DNA of 64,000 bases from Evansella sp. AB-P1 (GCF_029688925.1 NZ_JARUKY010000020.1:17513-81512); one strand, 5' to 3'. Shown: positions 1 through 10,307, numbered from the stretch's first letter. Numbers and translations: made by a program. Notes: generated from the sequence alone by a model not told the origin.

Positions 1-242
1 CCTCATGGTGCAAGTTTTGCTTGCATAGGTGGTCTACCCTGAAAATAAAACATTTCAGGAGTGGATTGCGGCGACTTCAGTGACGAGCATATGCATCACG
101 AATAAACTTCGAGTTGTCTCGACGCATATAACAACAGAGAGCAACACTTGCAGAGGCAGAGACAGACCCCCATGTACATGTACTTTAGCAGTATTCAAAA
201 TGGATAGTGTGGAGGCTGATCCGTTGCTGCGCTATAGAAGTC
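1..242 (+). repeat. Interspersed repeat, tail of one copy joined to head of the next
   Basis: Bases 1-50 match the 3' arm of the family seen near 9.2, 57.2 and 63.8 kb, including CATGGTGCAAG and GTCTACCCTGAAAATA. Bases 51-242 then match the 5' arm, including CTTCGAGTTGTCTCGACGCA, AGCAACACTTGCAGAGGCAG and GTGTGGAGGCTGA. The junction contains the inverted repeat CCTGAAA/TTTCAGG. The core hairpins expected after GAGGCTGA are missing here, so this copy is truncated. The open frame across it shares no features with known proteins and I regard it as spurious. Confidence 0.75.
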
Positions 243-387
243 ACTATGAAGTATGGACAGATGTCCTTATTACATATTTTTAAATTGGTTATTATCTACT
301 TTTTATTCCAATCCTGTATAAAGATTATGATAGGAATAATAATGGAATAGATGAAAAAAATGATAAACAAATGAGGTGAATATATTT

Positions 388-518
388 TTATCCACAATTA
401 GACTTGCTGATGCTTTTCTATATGATACAATTTCATCTATCCACATGTGGATAAAAAAGAAGCTATAATGTTTTATATATATTGTGGATGAAAGAAAAAG
501 GATAAGTATTGTGGATAA
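388..518. promoter_or_regulatory. DnaA-box cluster upstream of mnmE
   Basis: Three perfect 9-mers of the DnaA box TTATCCACA occur here: + strand at 388-396, and minus strand (TGTGGATAA) at 446-454 and 510-518. Near matches lie at 437-445 (CTATCCACA, forming an inverted pair with 446-454) and at 484-492. The surrounding 284-624 stretch is AT-rich and holds no gene. The position before mnmE is close to the inferred origin. It may bind or titrate DnaA, or regulate mnmE. I cannot tell these apart from sequence. Confidence 0.7.
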
Positions 519-624
519 GTTCTTTTTTCAAGAATAAATTTATGGTATTCTATTTATTTGGGTAGTTGTTTATTCTTTCCATAATAGATGGATAAACGAG
601 TTTGAAGTATAGGAGGTGTGGTAG

Positions 625-2001
625 GTGGAATTGGATACAATTACAGCCATATCTACTGCAATGGGTGAAGGTGCAATAGCTATAATTCGAATTAGTGGAA
701 ATGACGCGATACAAATTTCAGATAAAATATACAGAGGAAAGAAACATTTAAAAGATGTAGAAAGTCACACAATTAATTATGGACATATTGTTGATCCTGA
801 AACAAAAGAAAAAATTGAGGAAGTAATGGTTTCAGTTTTATTATCACCAAAAACATTTACAAGGGAAGACATGGTTGAAATCAATTGTCATGGTGGTATT
901 GTTTCTGTTAATCGAATTCTACAATTAGTGTTAAAAGAGGGAGCTAGATTAGCTGAACCAGGTGAATTTACAAAACGAGCATTTCTAAATGGAAGAATAG
1001 ATTTATCACAAGCTGAAGGAGTAATGGATTTAATTAGAGCAAAAACAGATCGTGCAATGAATGTGGCTATGTCTCAAATTGAAGGTAAATTATCTAAACG
1101 CATTCAAAGACTTAGACAAGCCTTATTAGAAACTGTGGCACATGTTGAAGTAAATATTGATTATCCTGAATATGATGCAGAAGAAATGACATTAGAGATC
1201 TTGAAGGAAAAAGCTACCTTTGTAAAAAATGATATAGATAAGCTTTTACAAACAGCTCAACAGGGGAAAATATTAAGAGAGGGTTTATCCACTGTTATTA
1301 TAGGACGTCCAAATGTTGGGAAATCATCATTACTAAACAATTTGGTTCATGATAATAAAGCAATCGTCACTGAAATAGCTGGGACTACAAGAGATGTAAT
1401 AGAGGAATATGTAAATGTTAGAGGAGTACCTCTTCGATTATTAGATACAGCAGGTATTCGGGAAACAGAGGATTTAGTTGAAAAAATCGGAGTAGAACGT
1501 TCAAGAAAAGTAGTATTAGAAGCAGAACTGGTTCTTCTTGTTTTAAATTTTAATGAAGCACTAACGGATTCTGATGAGGAACTTTTTAAAATAAGTGAAG
1601 GTAGAGATAGAATTATTGTCATTAATAAAACAGATCTGCCTGAAAAAATTGATATAGATAAGGTAAAAAATCTTGCTGGAAATGATCCAATAATTACAAC
1701 ATCATTATTGAAAGATGAAGGTGTTGATGAATTAGAAGAAGCAATTAAATTATTATTTTTCCAAGGAGAACTTGAATCGAATGATTTGACGTACGTATCA
1801 AATTCAAGACATATCGCATTATTAAATGAAGCTTTACGTGCAATTAACGAGGCGTTACAAGCAATTGAAGCAGGAATGCCTGTAGATATGATCCAAATAG
1901 ATATTACGAAAACTTGGGATTTATTAGGTGAAGTGATAGGTGATAGCGTTCATGAAAGTTTAATTGATCAATTATTTTCGCAGTTTTGTTTAGGTAAATA
2001 A
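625..2001 (+). CDS. mnmE: tRNA uridine-5-carboxymethylaminomethyl modification GTPase MnmE
   Basis: MnmE (TrmE/ThdF) works with MnmG to install the aminomethyl-type group on C5 of the wobble uridine of certain tRNAs, using a tetrahydrofolate-derived carbon. The 458-residue product has the N-terminal folate-binding domain, a helical domain and an inserted G domain: G1 GRPNVGKSS near residue 227, DTAG near 274 and NKTD near 334. It ends in FCLGK, the family's C-terminal cysteine motif. The start is GTG at 625, chosen because AGGAGG lies 8 bases upstream and no better ATG is present. mnmG follows 28 bases later and is probably co-transcribed. Normal family length; identification is secure. Confidence 0.97.
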   Translation: MELDTITAISTAMGEGAIAIIRISGNDAIQISDKIYRGKKHLKDVESHTINYGHIVDPETKEKIEEVMVSVLLSPKTFTREDMVEINCHGGIVSVNRILQLVLKEGARLAEPGEFTKRAFLNGRIDLSQAEGVMDLIRAKTDRAMNVAMSQIEGKLSKRIQRLRQALLETVAHVEVNIDYPEYDAEEMTLEILKEKATFVKNDIDKLLQTAQQGKILREGLSTVIIGRPNVGKSSLLNNLVHDNKAIVTEIAGTTRDVIEEYVNVRGVPLRLLDTAGIRETEDLVEKIGVERSRKVVLEAELVLLVLNFNEALTDSDEELFKISEGRDRIIVINKTDLPEKIDIDKVKNLAGNDPIITTSLLKDEGVDELEEAIKLLFFQGELESNDLTYVSNSRHIALLNEALRAINEALQAIEAGMPVDMIQIDITKTWDLLGEVIGDSVHESLIDQLFSQFCLGK

Positions 2002-2029
2002 AATAGAAAGTTGAAAAGGAGGGGTAAAA

Positions 2030-3922
2030 ATGACATATCACGGTGGTGATTTTGATGTAATTGTAATAGGTGCTGGTCATGCAGGTGTAGAAGCTGGATT
2101 AGCATCTGCAAGAATGGGTGCAAATACATTAATACTCACATTAAACTTAGATGCAGTTGCGTTTATGCCATGTAATCCATCAGTTGGAGGACCAGCAAAA
2201 GGAATCGTTGTCCGAGAAATTGATGCTTTAGGTGGAGAAATGGCCCGAAATATTGATAAAACCCATATTCAAATGCGTATGCTTAATACAGGAAAAGGTC
2301 CAGCTGTACGTGCACTAAGAGCACAGGCTGATAAATTTTTATATCAACATGAGATGAAAAAAACAATAGAAGAAACAGAAAACCTTTTATTAAGACAAGG
2401 TATGGTTGAACGGTTAATTATAGAAAATAATGAAGTAAAAGGTGTTATTACGCAAACAGGTGCTACGTATAATGCAAAGGCTGTCGTTATTACTACAGGT
2501 ACTTATTTAAGAGGTAAAGTAATCATCGGTGACTTAGCATATGAAAGTGGCCCGAATAATCAACAACCATCTGTTAATTTATCTTATCATTTGCAGGAAT
2601 TAGGTTTTGAAATGGTTCGTTTTAAAACAGGAACTCCACCTCGTGTAAATAGTGAATCAATCGATTATTCTAAAACGGAGATCCAGCCTGGAGACGATGT
2701 GAAGCGAGCATTTTCATATGAGACAACTAAGTTTATAACGGATCAGCTTCCTTGTTGGCTTACGTACACTAATGAAGATACGCATAATATAATTAATAAT
2801 AATTTACATCGTTCTCCAATGTACTCAGGAATGATTGAAGGAACGGGTCCTCGATACTGTCCATCAATTGAGGATAAAATTGTCCGTTTTAATGACAAAC
2901 CAAGACACCAAATTTTCCTTGAGCCAGAAGGTAGAAACACAAAGGAAGTATATGTACAAGGGTTATCAACTAGTCTTCCAGAAGATGTTCAAGGGGAGAT
3001 TTTAAAAACAATTCCAGGGTTAGAAAATGTTAGAATGATGCGTTCTGGCTATGCTATTGAATATGATGCTATTGTGCCAACACAGCTTTGGCCGTCACTT
3101 GAAACAAAAATGATTACAGGACTTTTTACTGCTGGACAAATTAATGGAACTAGTGGGTATGAAGAAGCTGCTGGTCAAGGATTAATGGCTGGTATTAATG
3201 CAGCAAGAAAAGTCCAAGAAAAAGAGTCCATTATTCTTGATCGTTCAGAAGCATATATTGGTGTTTTAATTGATGACCTTGTGACAAAAGGAACGAATGA
3301 ACCTTATCGTTTACTTACATCAAGAGCTGAGTATCGATTATTACTTCGTCATGACAATGCAGATCTCCGTTTAACTGATGTTGGGTTTAACATTGGATTA
3401 ATTTCTAAGGAAAGATATGAACGTTTTATTAACAAAAAAGAAGAAATTAAAGCAGAAATAGAAAGATTAGAAAATACAATTATTAAAGTTACGGAAGATG
3501 TACAAAATGTAATGGAAGAGGCTGGGGCTGCTTTATTAAAAGATGCTGCACATGCATCAACTTTATTAAAACGACCTGAAATAAAGTATGAGCATATTGA
3601 ACGTTTATCGAAACCTAACCATAACTTAGATGAAGATGTAAAAGAACAAGTAGAAATCCAAGTAAAATATGATGGGTATATTTCTAAGCAATTAGAACAA
3701 GTTGAACGACTAAAGAAAATGGAAAACAAAAAGCTCCCAGAAGACTTAGATTATAGTGTCATTAAAGGATTAGCTATGGAAGCAAGACAAAAATTAGCAG
3801 AAGTAAGACCATTATCAGTAGCACAAGCATCAAGAGTATCGGGTGTTAATCCTTCTGATGTTTCTGTTTTACTCGTTTATTTAGAGCAAGGAAAGCTAAA
3901 AAGAGTAGAAAGTAATGCTTAA
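2030..3922 (+). CDS. mnmG: tRNA uridine-5-carboxymethylaminomethyl modification enzyme MnmG (GidA)
   Basis: FAD-dependent partner of MnmE in wobble-uridine modification. The 630-residue protein begins with a Rossmann FAD motif, [14 protein letters not shown], at about residues 10-23. It carries the GidA signatures [11 protein letters not shown] (about 48-58) and [11 protein letters not shown] (about 269-279), whose cysteines are conserved in the family, and a C-terminal helical region that docks MnmE. A strong AAAGGAGGGG ribosome site precedes the ATG. It lies directly behind mnmE, the usual Bacillaceae order. Length and motifs are complete. Confidence 0.97.
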   Translation: MTYHGGDFDVIVIGAGHAGVEAGLASARMGANTLILTLNLDAVAFMPCNPSVGGPAKGIVVREIDALGGEMARNIDKTHIQMRMLNTGKGPAVRALRAQADKFLYQHEMKKTIEETENLLLRQGMVERLIIENNEVKGVITQTGATYNAKAVVITTGTYLRGKVIIGDLAYESGPNNQQPSVNLSYHLQELGFEMVRFKTGTPPRVNSESIDYSKTEIQPGDDVKRAFSYETTKFITDQLPCWLTYTNEDTHNIINNNLHRSPMYSGMIEGTGPRYCPSIEDKIVRFNDKPRHQIFLEPEGRNTKEVYVQGLSTSLPEDVQGEILKTIPGLENVRMMRSGYAIEYDAIVPTQLWPSLETKMITGLFTAGQINGTSGYEEAAGQGLMAGINAARKVQEKESIILDRSEAYIGVLIDDLVTKGTNEPYRLLTSRAEYRLLLRHDNADLRLTDVGFNIGLISKERYERFINKKEEIKAEIERLENTIIKVTEDVQNVMEEAGAALLKDAAHASTLLKRPEIKYEHIERLSKPNHNLDEDVKEQVEIQVKYDGYISKQLEQVERLKKMENKKLPEDLDYSVIKGLAMEARQKLAEVRPLSVAQASRVSGVNPSDVSVLLVYLEQGKLKRVESNA

Positions 3923-3984
3923 TTAACGAATGAATAATAGACTCTAATTAAATTATTTAATATTTTCACACTCATGTGTTCAAC

Positions 3985-4030
3985 TACGACGTCTTCTCCT
4001 GTTTCTTTCAGCAGGAGTCGCCGCGTTACA
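3985..4030. repeat. Small GC-rich palindromic repeat fragment
   Basis: An island of higher GC between mnmG and rsmG contains the inverted repeat CTCCTG (3996-4001) and CAGGAG (4012-4017) followed by TCGCCGCG. It resembles GC-rich intergenic repeats common in Bacillaceae, and a related sequence lies near 13.0 kb. No T-run follows, so it is a poor terminator. Confidence 0.4.
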
Positions 4031-4115
4031 CTATTGAACTAATTTTCCAAAGTAGTCTTTATTTTTAATCTCTTGTAAAACGTGAAGTTTTCTTTTTAGA
4101 AAGTAGGTAGGAATC

Positions 4116-4829
4116 GTGAATGAAATTGAATTTCAAGATGCACTATTGAAAAAAGGGATACAAATTTCCGACTTTCAATTAGATCAATTCAGAAAATATT
4201 ACGAAGTACTCATTAGTTGGAATGAAAAGATGAATTTAACTGCAATAACAGAAAAAAATGAAGTTTACTTAAAACACTTTTATGATTCTATTTCTGTTGC
4301 TTTTTTTCATAATTTTTCAGCACCTTTGAAAATAGTTGATGTAGGTGCAGGTGCAGGTTTCCCTAGTATTCCATTAAAAATATGTTTTCCTAATTTGGAC
4401 GTAACAATTGTAGATTCTCTTAATAAGAGAATAACCTTTTTAAATACTTTAGCGGCAGAGTTAGAACTTGAAAATGTTGCATTTCACCATGATCGTGCGG
4501 AATTATTTGGCAAAAACAAAATCCATAGAGAAAAATATGATATCGTAATGGCCAGAGCTGTAGCGCGGTTACCAGTTTTAGCTGAATTATGTTTACCTTT
4601 AGCAAAAAAAGATGGATTCTTTATAGCAATGAAAGGTTCTGGTGGTCAAGGAGAAGTTACTGATTCTACTAAAGCTTTTAATATACTAGGTGGCGTTGTG
4701 AAAAACAATTATTCCTTTCTCCTTCCTAATGAAGAGAGTGAAAGGAATATAATTATCGTTCACAAGACGAAGACCACACCTAAAAATTACCCAAGAAAAC
4801 CTGGAACTCCAAACAAGCAACCTTTATAA
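4116..4829 (+). CDS. rsmG: 16S rRNA (guanine-527 N7) methyltransferase RsmG (GidB)
   Basis: SAM-dependent methyltransferase that modifies G527 in 16S rRNA (E. coli numbering); loss in Bacillus gives low-level streptomycin resistance. The 237-residue product has the SAM-binding motif [16 protein letters not shown] at about residues 74-89, then the acidic VDSLNKR loop typical of the family. The start is GTG at 4116 with AGGTAGGA just upstream. It sits between mnmG and noc as in other Bacillus genomes. Length is normal. Confidence 0.95.
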   Translation: MNEIEFQDALLKKGIQISDFQLDQFRKYYEVLISWNEKMNLTAITEKNEVYLKHFYDSISVAFFHNFSAPLKIVDVGAGAGFPSIPLKICFPNLDVTIVDSLNKRITFLNTLAAELELENVAFHHDRAELFGKNKIHREKYDIVMARAVARLPVLAELCLPLAKKDGFFIAMKGSGGQGEVTDSTKAFNILGGVVKNNYSFLLPNEESERNIIIVHKTKTTPKNYPRKPGTPNKQPL

Positions 4830-4960
4830 TAATATTTGTTATGGGTAGTGATGATTTTAGCCCTTAGGTATAATAGGAGTATCTAGCAGCAAAAGTCATA
4901 ATGAAGAATAACAGAGCTTATCTAACTTAAATGTGCTATTATGAATGTAGTTAAACAGAA

Positions 4961-4976
4961 TGTTTCACGTGAAACA
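4961..4976. promoter_or_regulatory. parS site (perfect 16-bp palindrome)
   Basis: TGTTTCACGTGAAACA matches the Bacillus parS consensus exactly. ParB (Spo0J) loads here and spreads to direct origin segregation and SMC loading. It lies between rsmG and noc, in the origin-proximal region where parS sites concentrate. Confidence 0.93.
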
Positions 4977-5160
4977 TTCTGTTTATATGATGTTCTATTA
5001 TCATTGAAAATATTAGAAACAGAAACTATTCACCTTTTCACTATTATAGGGAGAAATAAGTGTAAAAAAATAATATAATAGTTTTATTTGCAGGATTTTC
5101 CGTTTATTTCTCGAACTTTATTATAGATAAAGAGGTAGTTTTCTTAAGGTGGTGTTAACC

Positions 5161-5997
5161 ATGAAGCAATCATTTACCCGATTATTCGGATTAAATGAAA
5201 AAGAGGAAGAGGTATTAACCTCAGATAAAGAAGAGGTTCAGCAATTAAAAGTTGATGAAATCGTTCCTAATCGTTATCAACCAAGAACCATCTTCCAAGA
5301 TGATCGTATTGAAGAATTAGCTCAAACAATAAAGACCCACGGTATTATACAACCAATAGTTGTAAGAATACGTGATGACCAGTATGAAATTATTGCTGGA
5401 GAACGTCGTTGGAGAGCTGTAAAGAAATTAGGGTGGGAAACCATACCAGGAATTATTAAAGAATTTAATGATTCACAAACTGCTTCCGTTGCTTTAATTG
5501 AAAATTTACAACGCGAAGGTTTAACATCCATTGAGGAAGCTGCTGCATACGCAAAACTATTAGACATTCATAATTTAACACAAGAAAGTTTGGCTCAACG
5601 TTTAGGGAAGGGCCAGTCTACAATAGCAAATAAATTGAGACTACTCCACCTGCCTGAATCTGTTCAGTCAGCATTATTAGAAAGAAAAATTACTGAAAGA
5701 CATGCACGTGCTCTTATAGGATTAAAGGATGTTGAACAGCAAGAAAAGATTTTACAGAGAATTATTAGTGAAGAACTAAATGTAAAACAGACAGAAGAAG
5801 TTATAAAAAAACTCAAAGAAGGTACTGTTACTAAGAAAAAACCAATTCGTAAAGGTGTCTCTAAAGATATGCGTCTAGCAATGAACACCATTAGAAAATC
5901 AGTCGATATGGTTGTTCAAACAGGAATGAATGTAGATACTTCAGAAGAGGAACATGAGGATTACTATCAATTTACAATCAAAATACCGAAATCATAA
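5161..5997 (+). CDS. noc: Nucleoid occlusion protein Noc
   Basis: ParB-family CTP-binding DNA protein that prevents Z-ring assembly over the chromosome. The start is taken as ATG 5161 rather than GTG 5149: AAGGTGG lies 8 bases before the ATG, and the protein then begins [11 protein letters not shown], matching the short amphipathic N-terminal helix used by Noc for membrane binding. The product is 278 residues. It has the CTPase motif AGERRWRA near residue 80, the ENLQRE segment and a helix-turn-helix with [11 protein letters not shown] paralogue of Spo0J lies downstream. The two are separated by order (noc before soj) and by this N-terminus. Confidence 0.94.
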   Translation: MKQSFTRLFGLNEKEEEVLTSDKEEVQQLKVDEIVPNRYQPRTIFQDDRIEELAQTIKTHGIIQPIVVRIRDDQYEIIAGERRWRAVKKLGWETIPGIIKEFNDSQTASVALIENLQREGLTSIEEAAAYAKLLDIHNLTQESLAQRLGKGQSTIANKLRLLHLPESVQSALLERKITERHARALIGLKDVEQQEKILQRIISEELNVKQTEEVIKKLKEGTVTKKKPIRKGVSKDMRLAMNTIRKSVDMVVQTGMNVDTSEEEHEDYYQFTIKIPKS

Positions 5998-6049
5998 CTT
6001 AAAAATATAGACATTGATTTTTGTCATAGCTAAATCGATATAAAAAATA

Positions 6050-6090
6050 GCATTCGTCTAATGAGACGAATGCATTATTTTTGTTTTTAC
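6050..6090 (+). terminator. Intrinsic terminator after noc
   Basis: GCATTCGTCT (6050-6059) pairs perfectly with AGACGAATGC (6064-6073), followed by a T-rich run. The rest of the 450-base gap to soj (6091-6447) is AT-rich and presumably holds the soj promoter. I see no gene in it. Confidence 0.88.
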
Positions 6091-6447
6091 AATTTTTTCG
6101 TATACTATTATTAGTAGTTCAGAAGGAATTTACTAGAAAAAACGTTAATTGTAATTAGTTTTTATTTTTTTTTATAAAACCATTACCTACTAAATCTACT
6201 TTTCATGATAAAATAAGAATCAGTCAGTCAATTTCTTTTTTACTGTAATAGATTTAAGGTAGTGTACATTATTTAAATCTGTTTTTATCAATACAGAAAT
6301 TGTCTGAATCACTGATTCTCTACTTAAAGGAGTTTTCAGATGGTATTGTACGTATAGCTATTATTGAGATAGCTATATTTGTACGTGTAGGTGTATTTCA
6401 TCCATGATTTTCATAAATAGAATGCTAGAATTAAGGTAGGTGACAAA

Positions 6448-7209
6448 ATGGGAAGAGTCATAGCTATTGCAAATCAAAAAGGCGGTGTTGGAAAAACGAC
6501 AACTGCTGTTAATTTAAGTGCATGTCTCGCCCATGTGGGGCGCAAAACACTAATAATTGATATTGACCCACAAGGTAACACAACTAGTGGTATTGGAATT
6601 GACAAAGGTGACGTTGACCACTGTATTTATAATGTTCTTGTAGAGGATCGTAAAGCACATGATGTTATCATTCCGACGATCGTAGATAACCTTCATATAA
6701 TTCCATCTACTATACAGTTAGCTGGTGCTGAAATAGAGTTAGTACCTACAATATCGAGAGAAGTTCGGTTGAAGAGGGCTATAGAGCAAGTGAAATCGGA
6801 TTATGATTATGTAATAATAGATTGTCCACCATCACTTGGTTTATTAACGATAAATTCATTAACAGCTGCTGATTCTGTATTAATTCCTGTACAGTGTGAG
6901 TACTATGCATTAGAAGGACTTAGTCAACTATTGAATACAGTGAGATTAGTTCAAAAGCATTTAAATCACGATTTAGAAATTGAAGGCGTGTTATTAACAA
7001 TGTTAGATGCAAGAACTAACTTAGGTATACAAGTTATTGAAGAAGTGAAAAAATATTTTCGGGAAAAAGTATTCCAAACAATAATACCGAGGAATATTCG
7101 CTTAGGAGAAGCGCCAAGTCATGGGGAACCAATCATTACATACGACCCGAAATCAAGGGGTGCTGAAGTTTATATTGACTTAGCTAAGGAAGTGATGAAT
7201 CATGGCTAG
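6448..7209 (+). CDS. soj: Chromosome partitioning ATPase Soj (ParA)
   Basis: Walker-type ParA ATPase that cooperates with Spo0J in origin segregation and, in Bacillus, modulates DnaA activity. The 253-residue protein opens with the deviant Walker A motif NQKGGVGKTTTAVNL at residues 8-22, followed by DIDPQGNTTSG (switch I) and DYVIIDCPPSLG (Walker B region). AGGTAGGTG precedes the ATG. Its end overlaps the start of spo0J by 8 bases, implying translational coupling. Complete and typical. Confidence 0.96.
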   Translation: MGRVIAIANQKGGVGKTTTAVNLSACLAHVGRKTLIIDIDPQGNTTSGIGIDKGDVDHCIYNVLVEDRKAHDVIIPTIVDNLHIIPSTIQLAGAEIELVPTISREVRLKRAIEQVKSDYDYVIIDCPPSLGLLTINSLTAADSVLIPVQCEYYALEGLSQLLNTVRLVQKHLNHDLEIEGVLLTMLDARTNLGIQVIEEVKKYFREKVFQTIIPRNIRLGEAPSHGEPIITYDPKSRGAEVYIDLAKEVMNHG

Positions 7210-8053
7210 AGGTTTAGGGAAAGGGATTAGTGCTTTCTTTCCAGAAGCGGAAAATAATAATGATGAACAAGTACAAGAAATAAAAATTACCGAATTAAGA
7301 CCAAATCCATATCAACCAAGAAAAACTTTTGAACCAGAAGCTATTGAAGAATTAAAAACATCTATTTTAGAGCATGGAATCCTTCAGCCAATTATCGTAA
7401 GGAAAAGTATTAAAGGATATGAAATTGTAGTTGGTGAACGACGATTTCGCGCAGCAAAAGCAGCAAACTTATCATTTATTCCGGCAGTTGTTAGAGACTT
7501 AACTGAGGAAAAAATGATGGAAATTGCATTAATTGAGAACTTACAACGAGAGGATTTAAATCCTTTAGAGGAAGCAAAAGCATACCAAAAATTGATGGGG
7601 CATTTAAAAGTTACTCAAGAAGAGCTTTCAAAAAAGCTTGGGAAAAGTAGACCACATATAGCTAACCATGTTAGATTACTTCAATTACCACAAGTAGCTC
7701 AAACATTAATAGATGATGGTAAACTATCAATGGGTCATGGCCGTGCTTTATTAGGCTTAAAAAATAAAGAACAATTTAATGCTATCATTGAAAAAGTAAT
7801 AAAAGAAAAGTTAAGTGTAAGACAACTAGAAGAATTGATTCAACAAGTGAACAAAAATGTTCCACGTGAAACAATTCCTAAAAAAAATGTTTCTCCCTTT
7901 ATTCGTGAAAGAGAAGCTAGCCTTAAAGAATATTTTGGAACAAATGTTCAAATTAGAAAAGGAAAAAATAAAGGTAAGATCGAAATAGAATTTTTTTCCG
8001 ATGACGATTTAGAACGAATTCTTCATTTAATTAATGAAGAGAATGAAATTTAG
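7202..8053 (+). CDS. spo0J: Chromosome partitioning protein Spo0J (ParB)
   Basis: parS-binding CTPase clamp that spreads on DNA and recruits SMC. The 283-residue protein begins MARGLGKGISAFF, the short ParA-stimulating N-terminal segment typical of Spo0J. It then has the ParB/Sulfiredoxin domain with VVGERRFRA near residue 78, IENLQREDLNP, and a helix-turn-helix with LSKKLGKSRPHI. The gene overlaps soj by 8 bases. A perfect parS-type site lies inside its 3' part, as in other Bacillus spo0J genes. Confidence 0.96.
   Translation: MARGLGKGISAFFPEAENNNDEQVQEIKITELRPNPYQPRKTFEPEAIEELKTSILEHGILQPIIVRKSIKGYEIVVGERRFRAAKAANLSFIPAVVRDLTEEKMMEIALIENLQREDLNPLEEAKAYQKLMGHLKVTQEELSKKLGKSRPHIANHVRLLQLPQVAQTLIDDGKLSMGHGRALLGLKNKEQFNAIIEKVIKEKLSVRQLEELIQQVNKNVPRETIPKKNVSPFIREREASLKEYFGTNVQIRKGKNKGKIEIEFFSDDDLERILHLINEENEI
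7858..7873. promoter_or_regulatory. parS site inside spo0J
   Basis: TGTTCCACGTGAAACA fits the Bacillus parS consensus TGTTNCACGTGAAACA. It lies in the coding sequence of spo0J near codon 220, where B. subtilis also carries a parS site. Confidence 0.92.
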
Positions 8054-8057
8054 AACT

Positions 8058-8086
8058 AGTGATCATCATTTGATGATCACTTTTTG
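8058..8086 (+). terminator. Intrinsic terminator after spo0J
   Basis: AGTGATCATCA (8058-8068) and TGATGATCACT (8071-8081) form a perfect 11-base inverted repeat followed by TTTT. It starts 5 bases after the spo0J stop codon. Confidence 0.9.
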
Positions 8087-8385
8087 TTAATAATTGTATT
8101 AATAGGAAAGTATAATTAATTAATATAAACAGATAACTATGGAATGTCTTTGAACTTTATACTGGATAGTAATTCAGGTCAGTAGGTATACGCAGTTGCC
8201 ACCGTTCTAAAAACTACAAATTACGAACAGATGTAACACTAGTGCCTTGCCTATAAGTATCCGGCTTGTAGTGTATTAAAGCCATACTATATAGTTCTTA
8301 TAAAAACAATCTCATAGAAAACAACGTATAATAAATCTAAAAATACACTTGAAGTAATTTGGGTAATTAGTAAGGAGTAAAAGCG
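8087..8385. other. AT-rich intergenic stretch before the DUF554 gene
   Basis: No gene or clear RNA is seen. One weak stem is possible: ACACTA (about 8240) with TAGTGT (about 8270), enclosing GCC/GGC. It has no T-run and no matching copy elsewhere in the window. The 3' end presumably holds the promoter of the next gene. Confidence 0.3.
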
Positions 8386-9096
8386 ATGATTTTATTTGGA
8401 ACAATAGTAAATGGAGTAGCAATTATCATTGGTTCGTTATTAGGGATTAAGTTAAAGAATTTTTCAGATAATCTAAAAGAAACAGTTATGAAAGCAATTG
8501 GTTTAGCTGTAATTGTGTTAGGAATAAGCATGGCTTTTGAAGGGGAACAATTTCTTGTTGTTATTTTCAGTTTAGCTTTAGGTGGGGTGATAGGAGAAAG
8601 GTGGAATTTAGAAGGGAAGTTAAATGAAGTAGGTAATTGGGTAGAGAAAAAAATGAAAAGTAAAGCAGATGGAAAACTAGCTGAAGGATTTGTTGCAGCA
8701 ACACTATTGTTTGTAGTAGGTGCTATGTCAATTATAGGTGCATTAGATAGTGGATTTAGAAATGATCATTCTGTTTTGTTAACTAAATCTGTTCTTGACG
8801 GTTTTGCTTCTATAGTATTTGCTGCAACCATGGGCCTGGGTGTTATGTTTTCCGCTATTCCAGTTGTTCTATATCAAGGTACCATTGCATTACTTGCTAC
8901 TTATATTGTGATTTTAGTTCCAGAAAACTTCTTAAATTTATTTATTAATGAAATTACAGCAGTAGGTGGAGTAATGATTATAGGTATTGGACTTAACCTA
9001 TTAGGAATTCCTAAAATAAGAGTGGCAAATTTATTACCTGCAATTATTGTTACTGTTATTCTATTAATAATTCTACAATATATACCTAGTTTCTAA
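8386..9096 (+). CDS. DUF554 family integral membrane protein
   Basis: A 236-residue, strongly hydrophobic protein with about six or seven predicted membrane segments. It shows the family features: an N-terminal LFGTIVNGVAIIIGSLLG segment, GEGxQ-like EGEQF, LGGVIGERWNLEG near residue 66, FVAATLLFVVGAMSIIGALDSG near 105, and LTKSVLDGFASIVFA. DUF554 proteins (YdfK-like) have no established biochemical function. TAAGGAG lies 9 bases before the ATG. It stands alone between the spo0J terminator and an interspersed repeat. Confidence 0.85.
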   Translation: MILFGTIVNGVAIIIGSLLGIKLKNFSDNLKETVMKAIGLAVIVLGISMAFEGEQFLVVIFSLALGGVIGERWNLEGKLNEVGNWVEKKMKSKADGKLAEGFVAATLLFVVGAMSIIGALDSGFRNDHSVLLTKSVLDGFASIVFAATMGLGVMFSAIPVVLYQGTIALLATYIVILVPENFLNLFINEITAVGGVMIIGIGLNLLGIPKIRVANLLPAIIVTVILLIILQYIPSF

Positions 9097-9174
9097 GTTT
9101 TCATGAAATATAAAATTCATAACTAGGACAAGATATACTCATATACAGTTCTTATTTGATAAGATTAAAACTGT

Positions 9175-9485
9175 CTGTCTACCCTGAAAATACGACTGTG
9201 CAATATTAGAAAAATAAGTTATTGTACCTTAAATAGTTCAGTAGTGAAGGGCAGCGACTTCAGTGGGATCAGCACGATCCGAAAATCCCCTAAAAGCTTA
9301 CTGTGTAAGTTTTAGGAAGTTGAGGCCGTGCCCGGAGCTAGGATGGCGATATTACGCCGTTGCCTACAGGACGTGGGCTGATCTTAGGTGTAATTGGCCT
9401 GCCTGAAACGGATGAACCTCCTGATGAGTATTTTCATCCTCCATGGTGCAAGTCTTCACATGCATAGGCGTTCTATCTTGAAAAA
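9175..9485 (+). repeat. Interspersed repeat copy with two-hairpin core
   Basis: Runs from GTCTACCCTGAAAATA at its head to the tail arm CATCCTCCATGGTGCAAG and TCTATCTTGAAAA. Its middle differs from the 57 kb and 63.8 kb copies (GGATCAGCACGATCC instead of the GAGTTGTCTCGACG arm). The core at 9338-9394 has outer stem ATTACGCC/GGTGTAAT (one G-U) and inner hairpin GCCTAC-AGGAC-GTGGGC, with a T-G wobble. A second small hairpin has loop AGGAT (9340-9344). Read on the minus strand the loops are GUCCU and AUCCU. Confidence 0.8.
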
Positions 9486-9487
9486 AA

Positions 9488-9523
9488 AGAACTGCATTCT
9501 TTTATAAAGTGGAATGCAGTTCT
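9488..9523. terminator. Bidirectional intrinsic terminator
   Basis: AGAACTGCATTC (9488-9499) and GAATGCAGTTCT (9512-9523) pair perfectly. There are A's before and T's after, so it can stop transcripts from both sides. It could end yyaC on the minus strand and any transcript through the repeat on the + strand. Confidence 0.88.
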
Positions 9524-9564
9524 TTTTTTTGAAAGGTAATTTATAATATTTTCACCACGAAAGG

Positions 9565-9600
9565 CGGCTAGCTCCAGACGGGGCCTTGCGCTTTGCTTTC
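9565..9600. repeat. Fragment of a CTAGCTCCAG...GCCTTGCGCTTT repeat
   Basis: GGCTAGCTCCAGA followed by GGGGCCTTGCGCTTT looks like the two ends of a common Bacillaceae intergenic repeat with the middle removed. A longer version lies at 26458-26636 and a tail fragment near 11703. Confidence 0.5.
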
Positions 9601-10220
9601 TAAATATAGTTTTCACGTTTTAATGTTTGTTCTAACCAATTTGGTGTAACTGATTGCCAACGAGCAGATCGGACGATTGCTCTAGATATAATATCAGCCA
9701 TCTCCATTACTAATGAAAGGCGAGTGTTTTGGAGTACCATCATTTCCATAAAGCCATTGACATTTACAATTCCAGTAATATGAATATCACCAATAGCTGG
9801 TAATTGTTTATTTACTGCGGCTCCCGGACGAACTGGTCCTTCTCCAATGGTTAAATAACCAACACTGGAAGATCTCCCTAGACAAGCATCAATACCAATG
9901 ATAAATGGGTTATGGTGATTCACTTGTATTTGAGAAATTATATCTTCTAAATTTTTTGCGTGAACAGGTTCTTTCAAAGTACCATAGGTTGAAAATTGAT
10001 TAAACCCTCTTTCTAATAATTTAGTACCTACTAATGGCCCTAAACTATCTCCAGTAGAACGATCAGTTCCAATACACACAGTCACAATTTCCTGTTCTTT
10101 ATCTTTTGGTAAAAGAGAAAAAATTTTTTTTGCCATATGACTAATGACAATTGGTTGATTCATATGCACTCGAAATGAGTTATTTTTCTTTTGTGGAAAA
10201 AGTTGTCCAGAAAGCATCAT
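9600..10220 (-). CDS. yyaC: YyaC family sporulation protein (germination protease-like)
   Basis: YyaC proteins are found in spore-formers and share a fold with the GPR spore protease. Their exact role in sporulation is not settled. The sequence shows VTVCIGTDRSTGDSLGPLVG near residue 48, KNLEDII, and FIIGIDACLG near 110, all characteristic, then ALNKQ-like AAVNKQLPAIGDIHITG. The start is set at ATG 10220 (MMLSGQLFPQ) because the upstream in-frame residues look non-coding and GAGGG precedes this ATG. That gives 206 residues, the usual length. It is divergent from the YkvI-like gene, about 90 bases away. It is the only minus-strand gene in the first 35 kb. Confidence 0.88.
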   Translation of the reverse strand: MMLSGQLFPQKKNNSFRVHMNQPIVISHMAKKIFSLLPKDKEQEIVTVCIGTDRSTGDSLGPLVGTKLLERGFNQFSTYGTLKEPVHAKNLEDIISQIQVNHHNPFIIGIDACLGRSSSVGYLTIGEGPVRPGAAVNKQLPAIGDIHITGIVNVNGFMEMMVLQNTRLSLVMEMADIISRAIVRSARWQSVTPNWLEQTLKRENYI

Positions 10221-10307
10221 ACAACCCTCATTTCTACAATAATAGTAACAGTATACGGAAACTTTTATTGTTCTATACATCAAATACGAAAAAAAGAGGG
10301 GAAAGCG

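Noticed and set aside
29..283. An 84-codon frame at the window start, and similar frames at 63644-63919
   Set aside because: Both are read from repeat arms. Frames and stops differ between copies, so coding is unlikely.
10191..10307. N-terminal extension of the YkvI-like protein
   Set aside because: It would overlap yyaC, lacks a ribosome site and adds residues unlike the family, so ATG 10308 is used.
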